A stretch of 44,875 nt of DNA from Tissierellia bacterium (GCA_012839745.1 DUMS01000046.1:1-44875); one strand, 5' to 3'; shown: positions 8,590 through 16,105, counted from the first letter of the stretch. Made by a program: numbers and translations. Notes: generated by a model from the sequence alone, not told the origin.

Positions 8590-9351
8590 CTATTCTAAAA
8601 ACTTCACACTTTCAGCAATTTTAATCATTTCAGATTTGCTTTCATATCCTGATAAGTCAAACAGATACTCATCGTTATGCCATATTATAGATACAAGATT
8701 GTCTTTTTCAATTAAAACTCCCTCATAACTATTGATTTGAATATAAGTAACTTTTGCATCTTCTGTATCCACAACACCTTTTGTATCTGTAGGCATCTGT
8801 ATGAAGACTATAGGTTGATTATCCGAATCCTTCTCCATATTTTTATATTCAATAAACTTTATATTATGGGCATTGGATATACTCTGAACTGTATATCCAT
8901 CAGGGATATATGTAGGCGCGTATGCATTTTCCCAATTAATATATAGACTATTTCCTAAAACATTTCCACTTCTATTGTTAGTTAGTTCAATTGAGGTATA
9001 TTCTTCTTCCATATTCAATACTAAATTTAATAATTTAGCACGTGCAGCATCTACACTTAATATTGTTATTCCAGATATAATAATAAATAGAACAACAAGT
9101 ACAGAAGCCTTCTTTAATATAGCAGAAGTACTCTTTAAGAAAATAGAAATATTTTGCATCATTAAATGTTTGTTCAGCAATTTAGATATTTTCTTACTAT
9201 CAGATTGGGAAATAGAAAATTCTTCACATTCCTTAATCTTCTCATTTTCCAATTGAAATTCTCTTCCTTTAATTGCTGAGAAATTATCTAAAGCTAATTT
9301 CAGAAGGATTTCGTCATACTCTTCTAATAGGTCTTTTCTTATATCATTCAA
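8590..9351 (-). CDS. DUF4367 membrane protein, probable anti-sigma factor
   Basis: A 253-residue single-pass membrane protein. Residues 1-80 are cytoplasmic and charged, a hydrophobic segment spans about 81-101, and the outside part ends in a DUF4367 domain (about 150-253) with the typical PTYIPDGYTV and SYEGVLIEKDNLVSIIW stretches. In Firmicutes such proteins are encoded just after an ECF sigma factor and act as its membrane-bound antagonist. Here the start overlaps the sigma gene by eight bases, so the two are coupled. Base composition is much richer in A+T than the conserved genes around it. Confidence 0.8.
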   Translation of the reverse strand: MNDIRKDLLEEYDEILLKLALDNFSAIKGREFQLENEKIKECEEFSISQSDSKKISKLLNKHLMMQNISIFLKSTSAILKKASVLVVLFIIISGITILSVDAARAKLLNLVLNMEEEYTSIELTNNRSGNVLGNSLYINWENAYAPTYIPDGYTVQSISNAHNIKFIEYKNMEKDSDNQPIVFIQMPTDTKGVVDTEDAKVTYIQINSYEGVLIEKDNLVSIIWHNDEYLFDLSGYESKSEMIKIAESVKFLE

Positions 9352-9916
9352 CGTTATGACCTGCCTTTTTTAATTCTTTTAGAACACGTTGTCTTGCCCG
9401 TTGAAGCCTTTTACAAACATTGTCTTTTGAAATATTAAAGATACTGGCTATATCAGTAGTACTCATTTCCAAATTGTATTTATAAAAGAGTATCTCCTGG
9501 TCTATTTCTGACAGTCTAGAAATTGCTTTTCCTAATTCATCAATTTCTTCTCCTATTATGACAAATTCATCTGGCTGGGGTGCTTCAGTATCTTCAATGG
9601 TTTCAGATAAATCATTGTCAAGTCCATAGAACATTCTTTTATTGTGTCTACTTTTTTTATTAATGAAATCAATAGATACACTTCTAACAGTATAGACAAT
9701 ATAGGAGGTTAATTTGTGACACTCTAATTTCTTAATAGTATCAATATATTTAATCAATCTTATAATAGTATCATTGATAATATCATCAACTACGCTATCG
9801 TCCATAACTATTTCATAAGCCTTTTTCCTCATAAGCAGGTAATACTCTTCATAAAGCTGTTCCATGAACTTTCTGTCTCTATCATCTTCTATGAACATTA
9901 TAATAACAGGATACAT
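9344..9916 (-). CDS. ECF-type RNA polymerase sigma factor
   Basis: A 190-residue sigma-70 family protein with regions 2 (about 15-85; DDIINDTIIRLIKYID) and 4 (about 130-180; STTDIASIFNISKDN helix-turn-helix) and no region 1 or 3, as in extracytoplasmic-function factors. AGGAGGT lies eight bases before ATG 9916. It is cotranscribed with the DUF4367 gene and faces a divergent control region. The first 49 codons and about 220 bases of upstream DNA are repeated at 12131-12501, where the gene is truncated. Target genes are probably the divergent ones; this is inferred. Confidence 0.85.
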   Translation of the reverse strand: MYPVIIMFIEDDRDRKFMEQLYEEYYLLMRKKAYEIVMDDSVVDDIINDTIIRLIKYIDTIKKLECHKLTSYIVYTVRSVSIDFINKKSRHNKRMFYGLDNDLSETIEDTEAPQPDEFVIIGEEIDELGKAISRLSEIDQEILFYKYNLEMSTTDIASIFNISKDNVCKRLQRARQRVLKELKKAGHNVE

Positions 9917-10028
9917 AATAATATACCTCCTGTAGATAAGGTTGAAATAGGTCTAACTAATTCCATTATACTATAGTGGTAAATATCGTCTAGTATGTCT
10001 ATATGACTATTTTAAATATTAATAATAC

Positions 10029-10057
10029 TGTCACAAAACTAGGATTAGGCTGTCTAT
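10029..10057 (+). promoter_or_regulatory. candidate ECF promoter, copy 1
   Basis: TGTCAC (10029-10034), 17 bases, GTCTAT (10052-10057). The same two hexamers with the same spacing are kept at 12390-12418. Neither resembles a sigma-A promoter, so they are candidates for the target of the neighbouring ECF factor. The rest of the 339-bp gap 9917-10255 holds the sigma gene promoter (TATAAT on the minus strand near 9970) and a short ORF. Confidence 0.45.
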
Positions 10058-10125
10058 ATATATGAAAGGAAAATATTTACACTACGATAGTTGCTAAGGA
10101 AATTTATGTTACGGAGGTGAAAGTT

Positions 10126-10161
10126 TTGCTATATATTAGAGCAAAACCATTAGAACTGTAA
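10126..10161 (+). CDS. possible 11-codon leader ORF, copy 1
   Basis: TTG start with GGAGG ten bases upstream, encoding MLYIRAKPLEL. The second unit has the equivalent MLYIRTSPEKL at 12487-12522. The excellent ribosome site on so short a frame is odd; it may be a leader peptide or the fossil start of a lost gene. A GTG at 10117 in the same frame would add three residues. Confidence 0.3.
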   Translation: MLYIRAKPLEL

Positions 10162-10255
10162 ATAGATATAAGCATAGTGAAAATTTAAAAACTAAATTTT
10201 AAGTATCAAATATCTGTATATGTTTGACATTACAATTAATAAGGGGGGTTATATT

Positions 10256-10956
10256 ATGAAACAAAAAGGATTATAGCTTCACTATTATTTTTTGTATTTT
10301 TAGGATCTTCAACATTTGTTTTTGCTGCTGAATTACAATATGAAAATGCTGGATTAATTCACGAATATCCTAGTTCAAATTTTTACATGGAAAAACATGT
10401 TATCGATGAAACAATGAGAGTACCTAATAGTAATTTATCTAAAAAGACCTCATCTAAAGATGGCAGACCTATAGAAAAAAACATAATCATTATTGTACCA
10501 GGACTCTATAAATATGATATTACTACTGAAAATGAAGGATATTATTATTTTCCTAATCAACCATTTGAAACTATAACAAATTATACTACTGATCCTATGT
10601 ATATAAATGATACATTCTCAACAGAAGCTTCTGTTAAATTATCAGGTAGTATAAGGTGCGAGTCTGATGCAGAAGATTTAATTGAGGCTGAATTCGGATT
10701 TAATTACGATTATAGCAATACATTTTCTAGATTAATAAAAACCACATTAAGGAGCAACTATGCATTAAGAGTATTCGTAGAGTATCAAAAAATTGTAATA
10801 ACAGAAAAAGAGTATATTTACTCACCAGACCCTGGATATTCATCATTATCAGAAGGGGATATAACACCAGAAGGGTATTATAAATACAATAAAACAAGAA
10901 CAAAAACTGTATATAAACCTGTAGGATTAACATATGTGTCAGTACCTTTAAGATAG
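10256..10956 (+). pseudogene. secreted protein gene, frameshifted in signal peptide
   Basis: GGGGGG is followed seven bases later by ATG AAA CAA AAA, then the frame hits TAG after six codons. One added A in the A5 run (10262-10266) would join it to a clear signal peptide (IIASLLFFVFLGSSTFVFAA) and a mature part of about 210 residues that is open to the TAG at 10956. The mature part is rich in Tyr, Ser and Thr with beta-type patterning (ASVKLSGSIRCES, SNYALRVFVEYQKIVI) and no family I recognise. The longest intact frame starts at ATG 10387 but lacks the signal and a ribosome site. It lies first behind the candidate ECF promoter. A sequencing error or reversible slippage would also explain the shift. 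Confidence 0.65.
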
Positions 10957-10981
10957 CTTATACTAGGAGGACAACTACTCT

Positions 10982-11215
10982 ATGAAAAATTTATATAAAA
11001 AGTTTGCTGTCATATCCTTTGTAATTTTTACAATAAATTTAATTTTAATCTATATATACTATTACTTTTTTGGACCATATATGAAAATGATGTATACAAT
11101 AACTATAAAAGCTAGTGATTTTTTTGTAGAAAAAAATATGTTTATTACATTAATTCCGACATTTTTATTATTAATATATTCTATATACAAAACTAAAAGG
11201 GATGTGGAGAAATAG
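10982..11215 (+). CDS. small two-helix membrane protein
   Basis: A 77-residue protein, unrecognised, with hydrophobic segments at about 8-31 and 52-68 and a lysine-rich tail (YKTKRDVEK). AGGAGG lies eleven bases before ATG. It starts 25 bases after the frameshifted secreted protein and probably shares its transcript; an immunity or export partner role is possible but unsupported. Confidence 0.6.
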   Translation: MKNLYKKFAVISFVIFTINLILIYIYYYFFGPYMKMMYTITIKASDFFVEKNMFITLIPTFLLLIYSIYKTKRDVEK

Positions 11216-11230
11216 ATAGCTGTTTAAAAA

Positions 11231-11258
11231 ACAGTATAGGCAAATTTGCCTATACTGT
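11231..11258. terminator. perfect 28-bp palindrome, probable terminator
   Basis: ACAGTATAGGCAAA is followed directly by its exact reverse complement. It comes 15 bases after the small membrane protein gene. The T-tract is weak (TCAGTTTG), so termination is likely but not certain. Confidence 0.6.
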
Positions 11259-11274
11259 TCAGTTTGTAGACAAA

Positions 11275-11304
11275 ACACGGTTTTCATTGTTTTGAAAACC
11301 GTGT
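11275..11304. repeat. second hairpin after the operon
   Basis: Inverted repeat ACACGGTTTTCA / TGAAAACCGTGT with a six-base loop, 16 bases after the previous palindrome. Confidence 0.6.
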
Positions 11305-11357
11305 CAGACTGAAGAAAAAGTACAATAAATATTAAAAAAGGCAGAAAATCCTTAAAT

Positions 11358-11607
11358 TCAAAGAGGAGTAAAAAAAGCATTTATTACCTCAATAAAGGGA
11401 GACTTCAGCTCGTTTCAGTCATAATGTATATAGCCGAAATAGGGCTTTAATTGCAACTGTTACTTCTACAGTGACTGGCTGGTATTCAGTATTAGAACCT
11501 TGGAGTGAAATTAGTAGTATAACAGCAACAATTACAGGACCACTAACACATAATTTCACTTATTCTACTGAAAGAGACGAGGACATAGGATATTTACATC
11601 TTTATTT
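11358..11607 (+). pseudogene. remnant of a small secreted protein gene, copy A
   Basis: No start codon is left. A frame from 11411 reads FSHNVYSRNRALIATVTST, later ITGPLTHNFTYSTERDEDIG and YLHLYF, and is cut at 11607 where it joins the 3' end of the convergent coiled-coil gene. Upstream residues (KKAFITSIKGDFSS) are one base out of frame. The same C-terminal sequence occurs at 14984-15124, where it continues to a stop. The cut lies at CTTTATTTTA, a ten-base sequence present twice in the other unit (15050-15059 and 15187-15196), which points to deletion between short repeats. Confidence 0.6.
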
Positions 11608-11913
11608 TACCCCTTTAATTACCCTTATTTCAACATCCTGCTTTTCAACTTTTTCGTCAATTTTATTTACCTTTTCCTCAAGTGTATTTAGCTTTTTATA
11701 GGTTAATTTATATCCATCGTATAGAGTTTTATGGTTTGTATCCATTTTATCTTCTAATCTTACCATATTATGTTCAAATCTTTTTAAGTCATTTTCAAGC
11801 CTTGCTATATCTTGTTTTGTTGCCATATTTCCATTCATCTTCTGCATTTCATTATACATTTTGGTCATAAATTCAAACAACTGTTCATTTGTAATATTTG
11901 CATTTTCACCCAC
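11602..11913 (-). CDS. small coiled-coil protein, copy A
   Basis: A 103-residue, highly charged helical protein with heptad spacing through most of its length (ARLENDLKRFEHNMVRLEDK, then LEEKVNKIDEKVEKQDVEIR). Start is GTG 11913 with GGAGGGG ten bases upstream. No family name is known to me. It is a paralogue of the protein at 15191-15475, made by the tandem duplication, with an insertion of nine residues near the middle and scattered changes. Both copies remain open, so the protein may be under selection. Confidence 0.65.
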   Translation of the reverse strand: MGENANITNEQLFEFMTKMYNEMQKMNGNMATKQDIARLENDLKRFEHNMVRLEDKMDTNHKTLYDGYKLTYKKLNTLEEKVNKIDEKVEKQDVEIRVIKGVK

Positions 11914-11997
11914 CTAATATCCCCTCCATACATATATACACTTATTATATCATTAATCTATTGCCCTATTCAATAAAAAGGCACACTGACAAATTGT

Positions 11998-12130
11998 TGA
12001 TTTTATATGCTAGAAAATAAATACCCTATCTAGAATACAATTATGAATATTGATATTATGTTAGGATAAAAGGGCTGCCTTTAGGGTACGGCCATGGTAC
12101 TTTATTTTCCTATGGAGCCAAAGTACAGTG
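11998..12130 (-). pseudogene. 3' fragment of spmB, duplicated
   Basis: This stretch aligns with the last part of spmB and its downstream DNA (15575-15699), with many substitutions. The match ends abruptly at 12130, exactly where the sigma fragment begins. It shows that the duplicated unit reached from the sigma gene into spmB. Confidence 0.65.
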
Positions 12131-12278
12131 TATCATTGATAATATCATCAACTACATTATCGTCCATAACTATTTCATAAGCCTTTTTCCTCATAAGCAG
12201 GTAATATTCTCCATAAAGCCATTCCATAAACTCTCTGTCACTATCATCTTCTATGAACATTATAATAACAGGATACAT
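12131..12278 (-). pseudogene. 5' fragment of the ECF sigma gene
   Basis: From ATG 12278 the frame matches the first 49 codons of the intact sigma gene (MYPVIIMFIEDD...) with about six changes, then runs in frame across the joint into spmB codons and stops at 12102, giving a 58-residue chimera (...DIINDTLYFGSIGK). It lacks the -10 and -35 binding regions, so it is not a working sigma factor. Its ribosome site AGGAGGT is intact. Confidence 0.75.
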
Positions 12279-12389
12279 AATAATATACCTCCTGTAGATA
12301 AGGTTGAAATAGGTCTAACTAATTCCATTATACTATAGTGGTAAATATTGCGTAATGCATTTATATGACTATTTAAATATTAGTAACAT

Positions 12390-12418
12390 TGTCACAAAAC
12401 TAGAATTAGGTTGTCTAT
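12390..12418 (+). promoter_or_regulatory. candidate ECF promoter, copy 2
   Basis: TGTCAC (12390-12395), 17 bases, GTCTAT (12413-12418), identical in hexamers and spacing to copy 1. The 11-codon ORF at 12487-12522 follows (TTG start, GGAGG upstream). Confidence 0.45.
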
Positions 12419-12603
12419 ATATATGAAAGGAAAATATTTACACTACGATAGTTGCTAAGGAAATTTATGTTACGGAGGTGAAAGTTTTGCTATATATTAG
12501 AACATCCCCAGAGAAATTGTGAGTGAGATATTAATGGAATAAATAATTTATTAAACACTCTACACAAGCACAATATCTGAACTTGAAATGACAAATTCAA
12601 AAT

Positions 12604-13374
12604 GTGCTAGATATACTAACTGACCAGTATTATGATATTAAAGAGTGTATAAACACTGCAACTTTATTGTCTTTGGATTTTGTTGTTACTGGAGATATTG
12701 TAAATGACGAAATTACTAACATATCTTTGTATATTGATCAAATGGGTGAAATCCATGATGCTTCTTTATATATACCTAAGAGTAAACAAGAACTTAAAGA
12801 AATAGGTAAATCTGATATGGTCGAATATCTAGATAGCAAAGAATCTCAAATAAGGCATACTGCACCTACTGGATATTCCAGATATGACCGTATAGTTGCT
12901 AGAGATTATGCATTGGAATATACATCAAATGCTACTAAATACTGCAAATGTGGAGAATTATATGGAGTAGACTATGATTACTGGAACAATAGCGAATATC
13001 CCTATTTTGACAACGCATGCCATAATGATTGTGCGGATTATGTGTCTCAAGCAATGCACGAAGGAGGCATTCCTATAGAAGCTGGGAAATGGGAAAGGCT
13101 AAAAGATGGAAATAGCGGATATGGCCCATATGGATGGACATGGACAAATGTAGCAGCATTGAAAGATTATATGACTAGCAAGGGTTATTGGGATAAATCA
13201 AATTTTGCACAATGCAATGCTGGGAATATATTATTGACAAGTTCGTCACATATTGTAATGGTGACTTTAAATGATACTGTAACACATAGATATTCAGGAC
13301 ATACAAGAGATCGAAAGAATTATCAGTTTTATGATAACAGTGATTATCAATATTATACTATAAAAACTAATTAA
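12604..13374 (+). pseudogene. putative amidase-domain protein, N-terminally truncated
   Basis: From GTG 12604 a 256-residue frame carries a full C-terminal putative amidase domain (Amidase_6 type, about 95-255): NDCADYVSQAMHEGGIP with the likely catalytic Cys and SSHIVMV with the His, plus aromatic-rich loops. Family members are normally exported wall-associated proteins, but here there is no signal peptide and no ribosome site. The same frame can be read upstream (STQAQYLNLK) across a TGA at 12589-12591, which argues that the 5' end has decayed. It stands behind the second copy of the divergent control region. A functional shortened form cannot be excluded. Confidence 0.65.
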
Positions 13375-13442
13375 TAATTTTATTGTTGAAGTCCATACTC
13401 AAAGATAATTACAATATGAAACCGTAATAATCGTAAAAAGTC

Positions 13443-13474
13443 GCCATGTATTGCTTTATATAGCAATACATGGC
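13443..13474. terminator. hairpin between amidase fragment and lipoprotein gene
   Basis: Perfect stem GCCATGTATTGCT / AGCAATACATGGC with loop TTATAT, followed by TGCTTTTA. It lies only ten bases before the lipoprotein ribosome site, so it could attenuate that gene. Confidence 0.6.
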
Positions 13475-13497
13475 TGCTTTTAAAGGAGATTGATGCT

Positions 13498-14457
13498 ATG
13501 AAATTAATGAAAACAATTACTCTTTCGCTTTTAATATTATGTACATTATGCGCTTGCCAAAACAATACTCAAATAAAAGATTTATCTATACCATTGCTTA
13601 AAATCTCTTATGATTCAGGCGAATGTAGTCTTTATGAGTGGAATGTTGAAAAAGAAGAAATAATTAGCAAAGAAAAAACGTTGTTTATAAATAAAGAAGA
13701 CCCCTTTTCATTATTATATACTTACTGGAATGGAAAAGATAAATTCATTTTATATGACGATAACACTCATATTATAAATAGTGATAATTCAGTAACTGTA
13801 AGTTTCCGAGAAAATAGAAGAGAAAGTTATTTTCAAGATTACATTCTTTTGAAAATGGATGATAATTCTTTTATTCTAAAAACCGAAAAGGAAAGCTACA
13901 ATATACCATTAGAGTCTACAATTGTGATAAATGGGGAAGAATTTTTTGTAAAGGAATTAGCACTTTCTGCGTTTTATGTGAAAGAAAACAAGGCATATAT
14001 ATTGTTGAATAATTATTCTACTGAAGAAAATTGTATAAAGCTCTATATACTAGAAGTGGATTATAATTCAGGTATAAGTGAACTGTATGAAGTAGAAAAT
14101 TGCCCTAACACTTTGTCTCCTTCACTTCCACCAGCTGGAAATAATGTTATGCCATTAAATAACTCTTTCTATGTTTTTAATTATACACAGATTTTCAAAA
14201 TTGATGTTGATTCAAAAACTTCAAAAGAAATACTTAATATTGCTGAACTGAAAAAAGAAAATTATTTTAAAAGTCAAAATAAGAAAGACTACGTGATAAC
14301 TCGGATAGGTCAATATAATAATTATATTATAATCAGCGTGGTTGGAGATTGGCAATTAAGCTCAGAAGAAAACTATATATGTCTTTTAGAATTAGATAGT
14401 GGGAATATTATTAATTTAATAAAGGCCCATTATGAATATATTGTACCAAATTTGTAA
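13498..14457 (+). CDS. putative lipoprotein of unknown function
   Basis: A 319-residue protein with a lipoprotein signal: positive MKLMK, hydrophobic core and lipobox LCAC, so Cys20 is the likely lipidated residue and the protein faces the outside of the membrane. The mature part is rich in beta-strand-like stretches (ISYDSGECSLYEW, SFYVFNYTQIFKIDVDS, YIICLLELDSG-like), which recalls beta-propeller folds, but no family is recognised. AAAGGAG lies nine bases before ATG. Composition is AT-rich like the rest of the block. It has no counterpart in unit A. Confidence 0.65.
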   Translation: MKLMKTITLSLLILCTLCACQNNTQIKDLSIPLLKISYDSGECSLYEWNVEKEEIISKEKTLFINKEDPFSLLYTYWNGKDKFILYDDNTHIINSDNSVTVSFRENRRESYFQDYILLKMDDNSFILKTEKESYNIPLESTIVINGEEFFVKELALSAFYVKENKAYILLNNYSTEENCIKLYILEVDYNSGISELYEVENCPNTLSPSLPPAGNNVMPLNNSFYVFNYTQIFKIDVDSKTSKEILNIAELKKENYFKSQNKKDYVITRIGQYNNYIIISVVGDWQLSSEENYICLLELDSGNIINLIKAHYEYIVPNL

Positions 14458-14474
14458 GCAGAAATTTCTACTAA

Positions 14475-14780
14475 ATATTTTATAAAACTATATTAACAAA
14501 CTATCCGATACATCAAATTTATTATTCGAGTAATGGTGAAACACATGGTGCAGGATCTGCAGAAGCCATTTTAGGAGTAGCCCCAGATTTAATTAAAGCG
14601 CGAGGGGTAGATGGTACTTTGGGATATGTTCGTTCTGAAGATATCGAATCTGAGGCTGCTAAAAATCCTGAAGAAGCTATAAAAATAATCAAAAGTCAAA
14701 AGAATAATGAGGCAAAGACAATTCCTTTATATGATGTTGATGGTAAGACAGTTATAGGTGAATTCAAACTCCAAAAATAA
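14475..14780 (+). pseudogene. C-terminal remnant of an exported peptidase-linked protein
   Basis: An open frame without start codon reads IYYSSNGETHGAGSAEAI, then LIKARGVDGTLGYVRSEDIE, PEEAIKI and IPLYDVDGKTVIGEFKLQK before TAA. The GVDGTxGYVR...DLYDxDGKTVIGxF pattern is the C-terminal module seen in secreted Bacillus/Clostridium proteins, often annotated as M56-family or BlaR1-linked; this is from memory. The N-terminus is missing and a stop lies directly upstream (14472-14474). Confidence 0.6.
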
Positions 14781-14838
14781 ATGTTGAAGATATTATCGAA
14801 ACTAAAAAAAGATAACATTTAATGAAAACCTATCAAAT

Positions 14839-14868
14839 GAGACAGTAAAAATCATCTTTGCTGTCTCA
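14839..14868. terminator. weak terminator-like hairpin
   Basis: TGAGACAG / CTGTCTCA stem with a 14-base AT-rich loop after the remnant. No strong T-tract. Between it and 14984 lies a diverged copy of the leader DNA that follows the two short ORFs (compare 14906-14958 with 12493-12556), and then an orphan ribosome site AAAGGAG. Confidence 0.4.
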
Positions 14869-14983
14869 CAATTATACTAACTTCACATTTCAAAATTTTA
14901 ATGCTGAAACAAAACCAAAGAAACTATAAGTGCGATATTAAGGTAATATTATTTAATAAACAAAATAGAAAGGAGAGATTTAT

Positions 14984-15124
14984 ACAGGATCACTAGCACA
15001 TAATTTTACTTATTCTACTGAAAGAGATGGCAACATAGAATATTTGCATCTTTATTTTATTGGAGTTTCTACATGTTCATTTAGATATGGTATTAAAACC
15101 AATCAAAATATAGTGAAGGAATAA
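14984..15124 (+). pseudogene. remnant of a small secreted protein gene, copy B
   Basis: Reads TGSLAHNFTYSTERDGNIEY, then LHLYFIGVSTCSFRYGIK and a TAA at 15122-15124. It matches copy A at 11538-11607 and shows the true C-terminus of the lost gene. An orphan AAAGGAGAG lies upstream, so the 5' part was deleted. Confidence 0.6.
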
Positions 15125-15129
15125 AAAAC

Positions 15130-15193
15130 AGAAAAAGAAAGGTTAAAGTTTATATATTGGATAATAGATAAAGGTGGTCAATGACCACCTTTA
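15130..15193. repeat. second copy of the yabE tail and terminator
   Basis: AGAAAGGTTAAAGTTTATAT and on repeats the last 13 codons of yabE (RKVKVYIL...R and stop) and the hairpin AAAGGTGGTCA / TGACCACCTTT found at 8565-8587. The two copies bracket the accessory block as direct repeats of about 55 bases. The hairpin probably ends the coiled-coil gene at 15191. Confidence 0.8.
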
Positions 15194-15475
15194 TTTTACC
15201 CCTTTAATTACCCTTATTTCAACATCCTGCTTTTCAACTTTTTCGTCAATTTTATTTACCTTTTCCTCAAGTGTATTTAACTTTTCATAAGTTAATTTAT
15301 ATCCATCATATAGAGCTTTATGGTTAATATCCATTTTGTTTTCTAAACTTATCATATTATTTTCAAGCCTTGCTATATCTTGTTTTACATCTTTAAACCC
15401 TTCCTGCATTTCGCTATACATCTTTGTCATGAATTCAAACAACTGTTCATTTGTTATATTTGTATTCTCGCCCAC
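15191..15475 (-). CDS. small coiled-coil protein, copy B
   Basis: A 94-residue charged helical protein (MGENTNITNEQLFEFMTKMY, ... ARLENNMISLENKMDINHKA ...). I choose GTG 15475 because GGAGGGG lies six bases upstream and the paralogue at 11913 starts at the equivalent GTG; the ATG five codons earlier overlaps that ribosome site. It lies 3' of spmB, 100 bases away, and was probably the ancestral copy between yabE and spmB. Confidence 0.65.
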   Translation of the reverse strand: MGENTNITNEQLFEFMTKMYSEMQEGFKDVKQDIARLENNMISLENKMDINHKALYDGYKLTYEKLNTLEEKVNKIDEKVEKQDVEIRVIKGVK

Positions 15476-15574
15476 ATTTGTCCCCTCCATATTTACAGTT
15501 ATTATATCATTAACCCGTCAGCATATTCAATAAAAACTACCTGTTATCTCTAAAACAACCTGGTTGTAGAATTG

Positions 15575-16105
15575 TCAAATATTGAAAAGCAAATACCTGC
15601 TAATAAATACTACTATAAATACTGATATTATATAGGATAAAAGAGCTGCTCTCAATGTATGACCATGGTCCTTTACCCCTACAGAGCCAAAGTACAGTGC
15701 CATGGTGTAGAATATGGTTTCAGAAGAGCCCATTAGAACTGATGCTGTTATACCTGGCAATGAATCAGGCCCATAGTGGCTTATAATGTCCCTTACCACT
15801 CCCAAGGCACCAGAGCCTGATAATGGTCTTATGAGAACTAGAGGCAGTATTTCTTCTGGAAATCTTATGATTTTAGTTATGGGACTTACTGAGTCTATAA
15901 GTATATCCAATGCCTTAGAACCTCTAAATACTCCAATAGCTATAAATATGGCTATTAAGTTAGGAATTATTTTGAAGGCAGTTTTTAGCCCTTCCAGTGC
16001 CCCTTCTGTAAAGGCATCGTATATGTCTACATTCTTTAGATATCCATGAATAACAATTATAATGACTAAAAATGGTACTATGCCAAGGGAGATTATATCT
16101 AACAT
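15575..16105 (-). CDS. spmB: spore maturation protein B
   Basis: A 176-residue polytopic membrane protein with the nucleoside-recognition (Gate) fold of SpmB. Family features include RGSKALDILIDSVSPITK, a PLVLIRPLSGSGALG loop and GSSETIFYTMALYFGSVGV. SpmA and SpmB act in the mother cell or forespore during core dehydration in Bacillus. The start overlaps spmA by seven bases, so the pair is coupled. The 3' end exists in a second, decayed copy at 11998-12130. Confidence 0.95.
   Translation of the reverse strand: MLDIISLGIVPFLVIIIVIHGYLKNVDIYDAFTEGALEGLKTAFKIIPNLIAIFIAIGVFRGSKALDILIDSVSPITKIIRFPEEILPLVLIRPLSGSGALGVVRDIISHYGPDSLPGITASVLMGSSETIFYTMALYFGSVGVKDHGHTLRAALLSYIISVFIVVFISRYLLFNI

Larger units (their letters stand above)
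9769..12130. repeat. tandem duplication, unit A
   Basis: The left end (9769-10140: sigma 5' part and divergent control region) matches 12131-12501 with few differences. The right end (11602-12130: coiled-coil gene and spmB tail) matches 15191-15699. The only novel joint is at 12130/12131. The middle parts of the two units carry different genes. Confidence 0.8.
12131..15699. repeat. tandem duplication, unit B
   Basis: Partner of 9769-12130. Homology is high over 12131-12501 and clear over 15191-15699; between them the unit carries an amidase gene fragment, a lipoprotein gene and two remnants that unit A does not have, apart from the shared remnant at 14984-15059. Confidence 0.8.

Noticed and set aside
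11471-11701. 76-codon plus-strand frame starting MTGWYSV
   Set aside because: Its second half is antisense to the coiled-coil gene; only the first half is a remnant of a real gene, listed as a pseudogene.
12589-12591. In-frame TGA upstream of the amidase domain as a second selenocysteine codon
   Set aside because: No redox motif or glycine context around it, no conserved start or ribosome site upstream, and the region shows other decay; a nonsense mutation is simpler.
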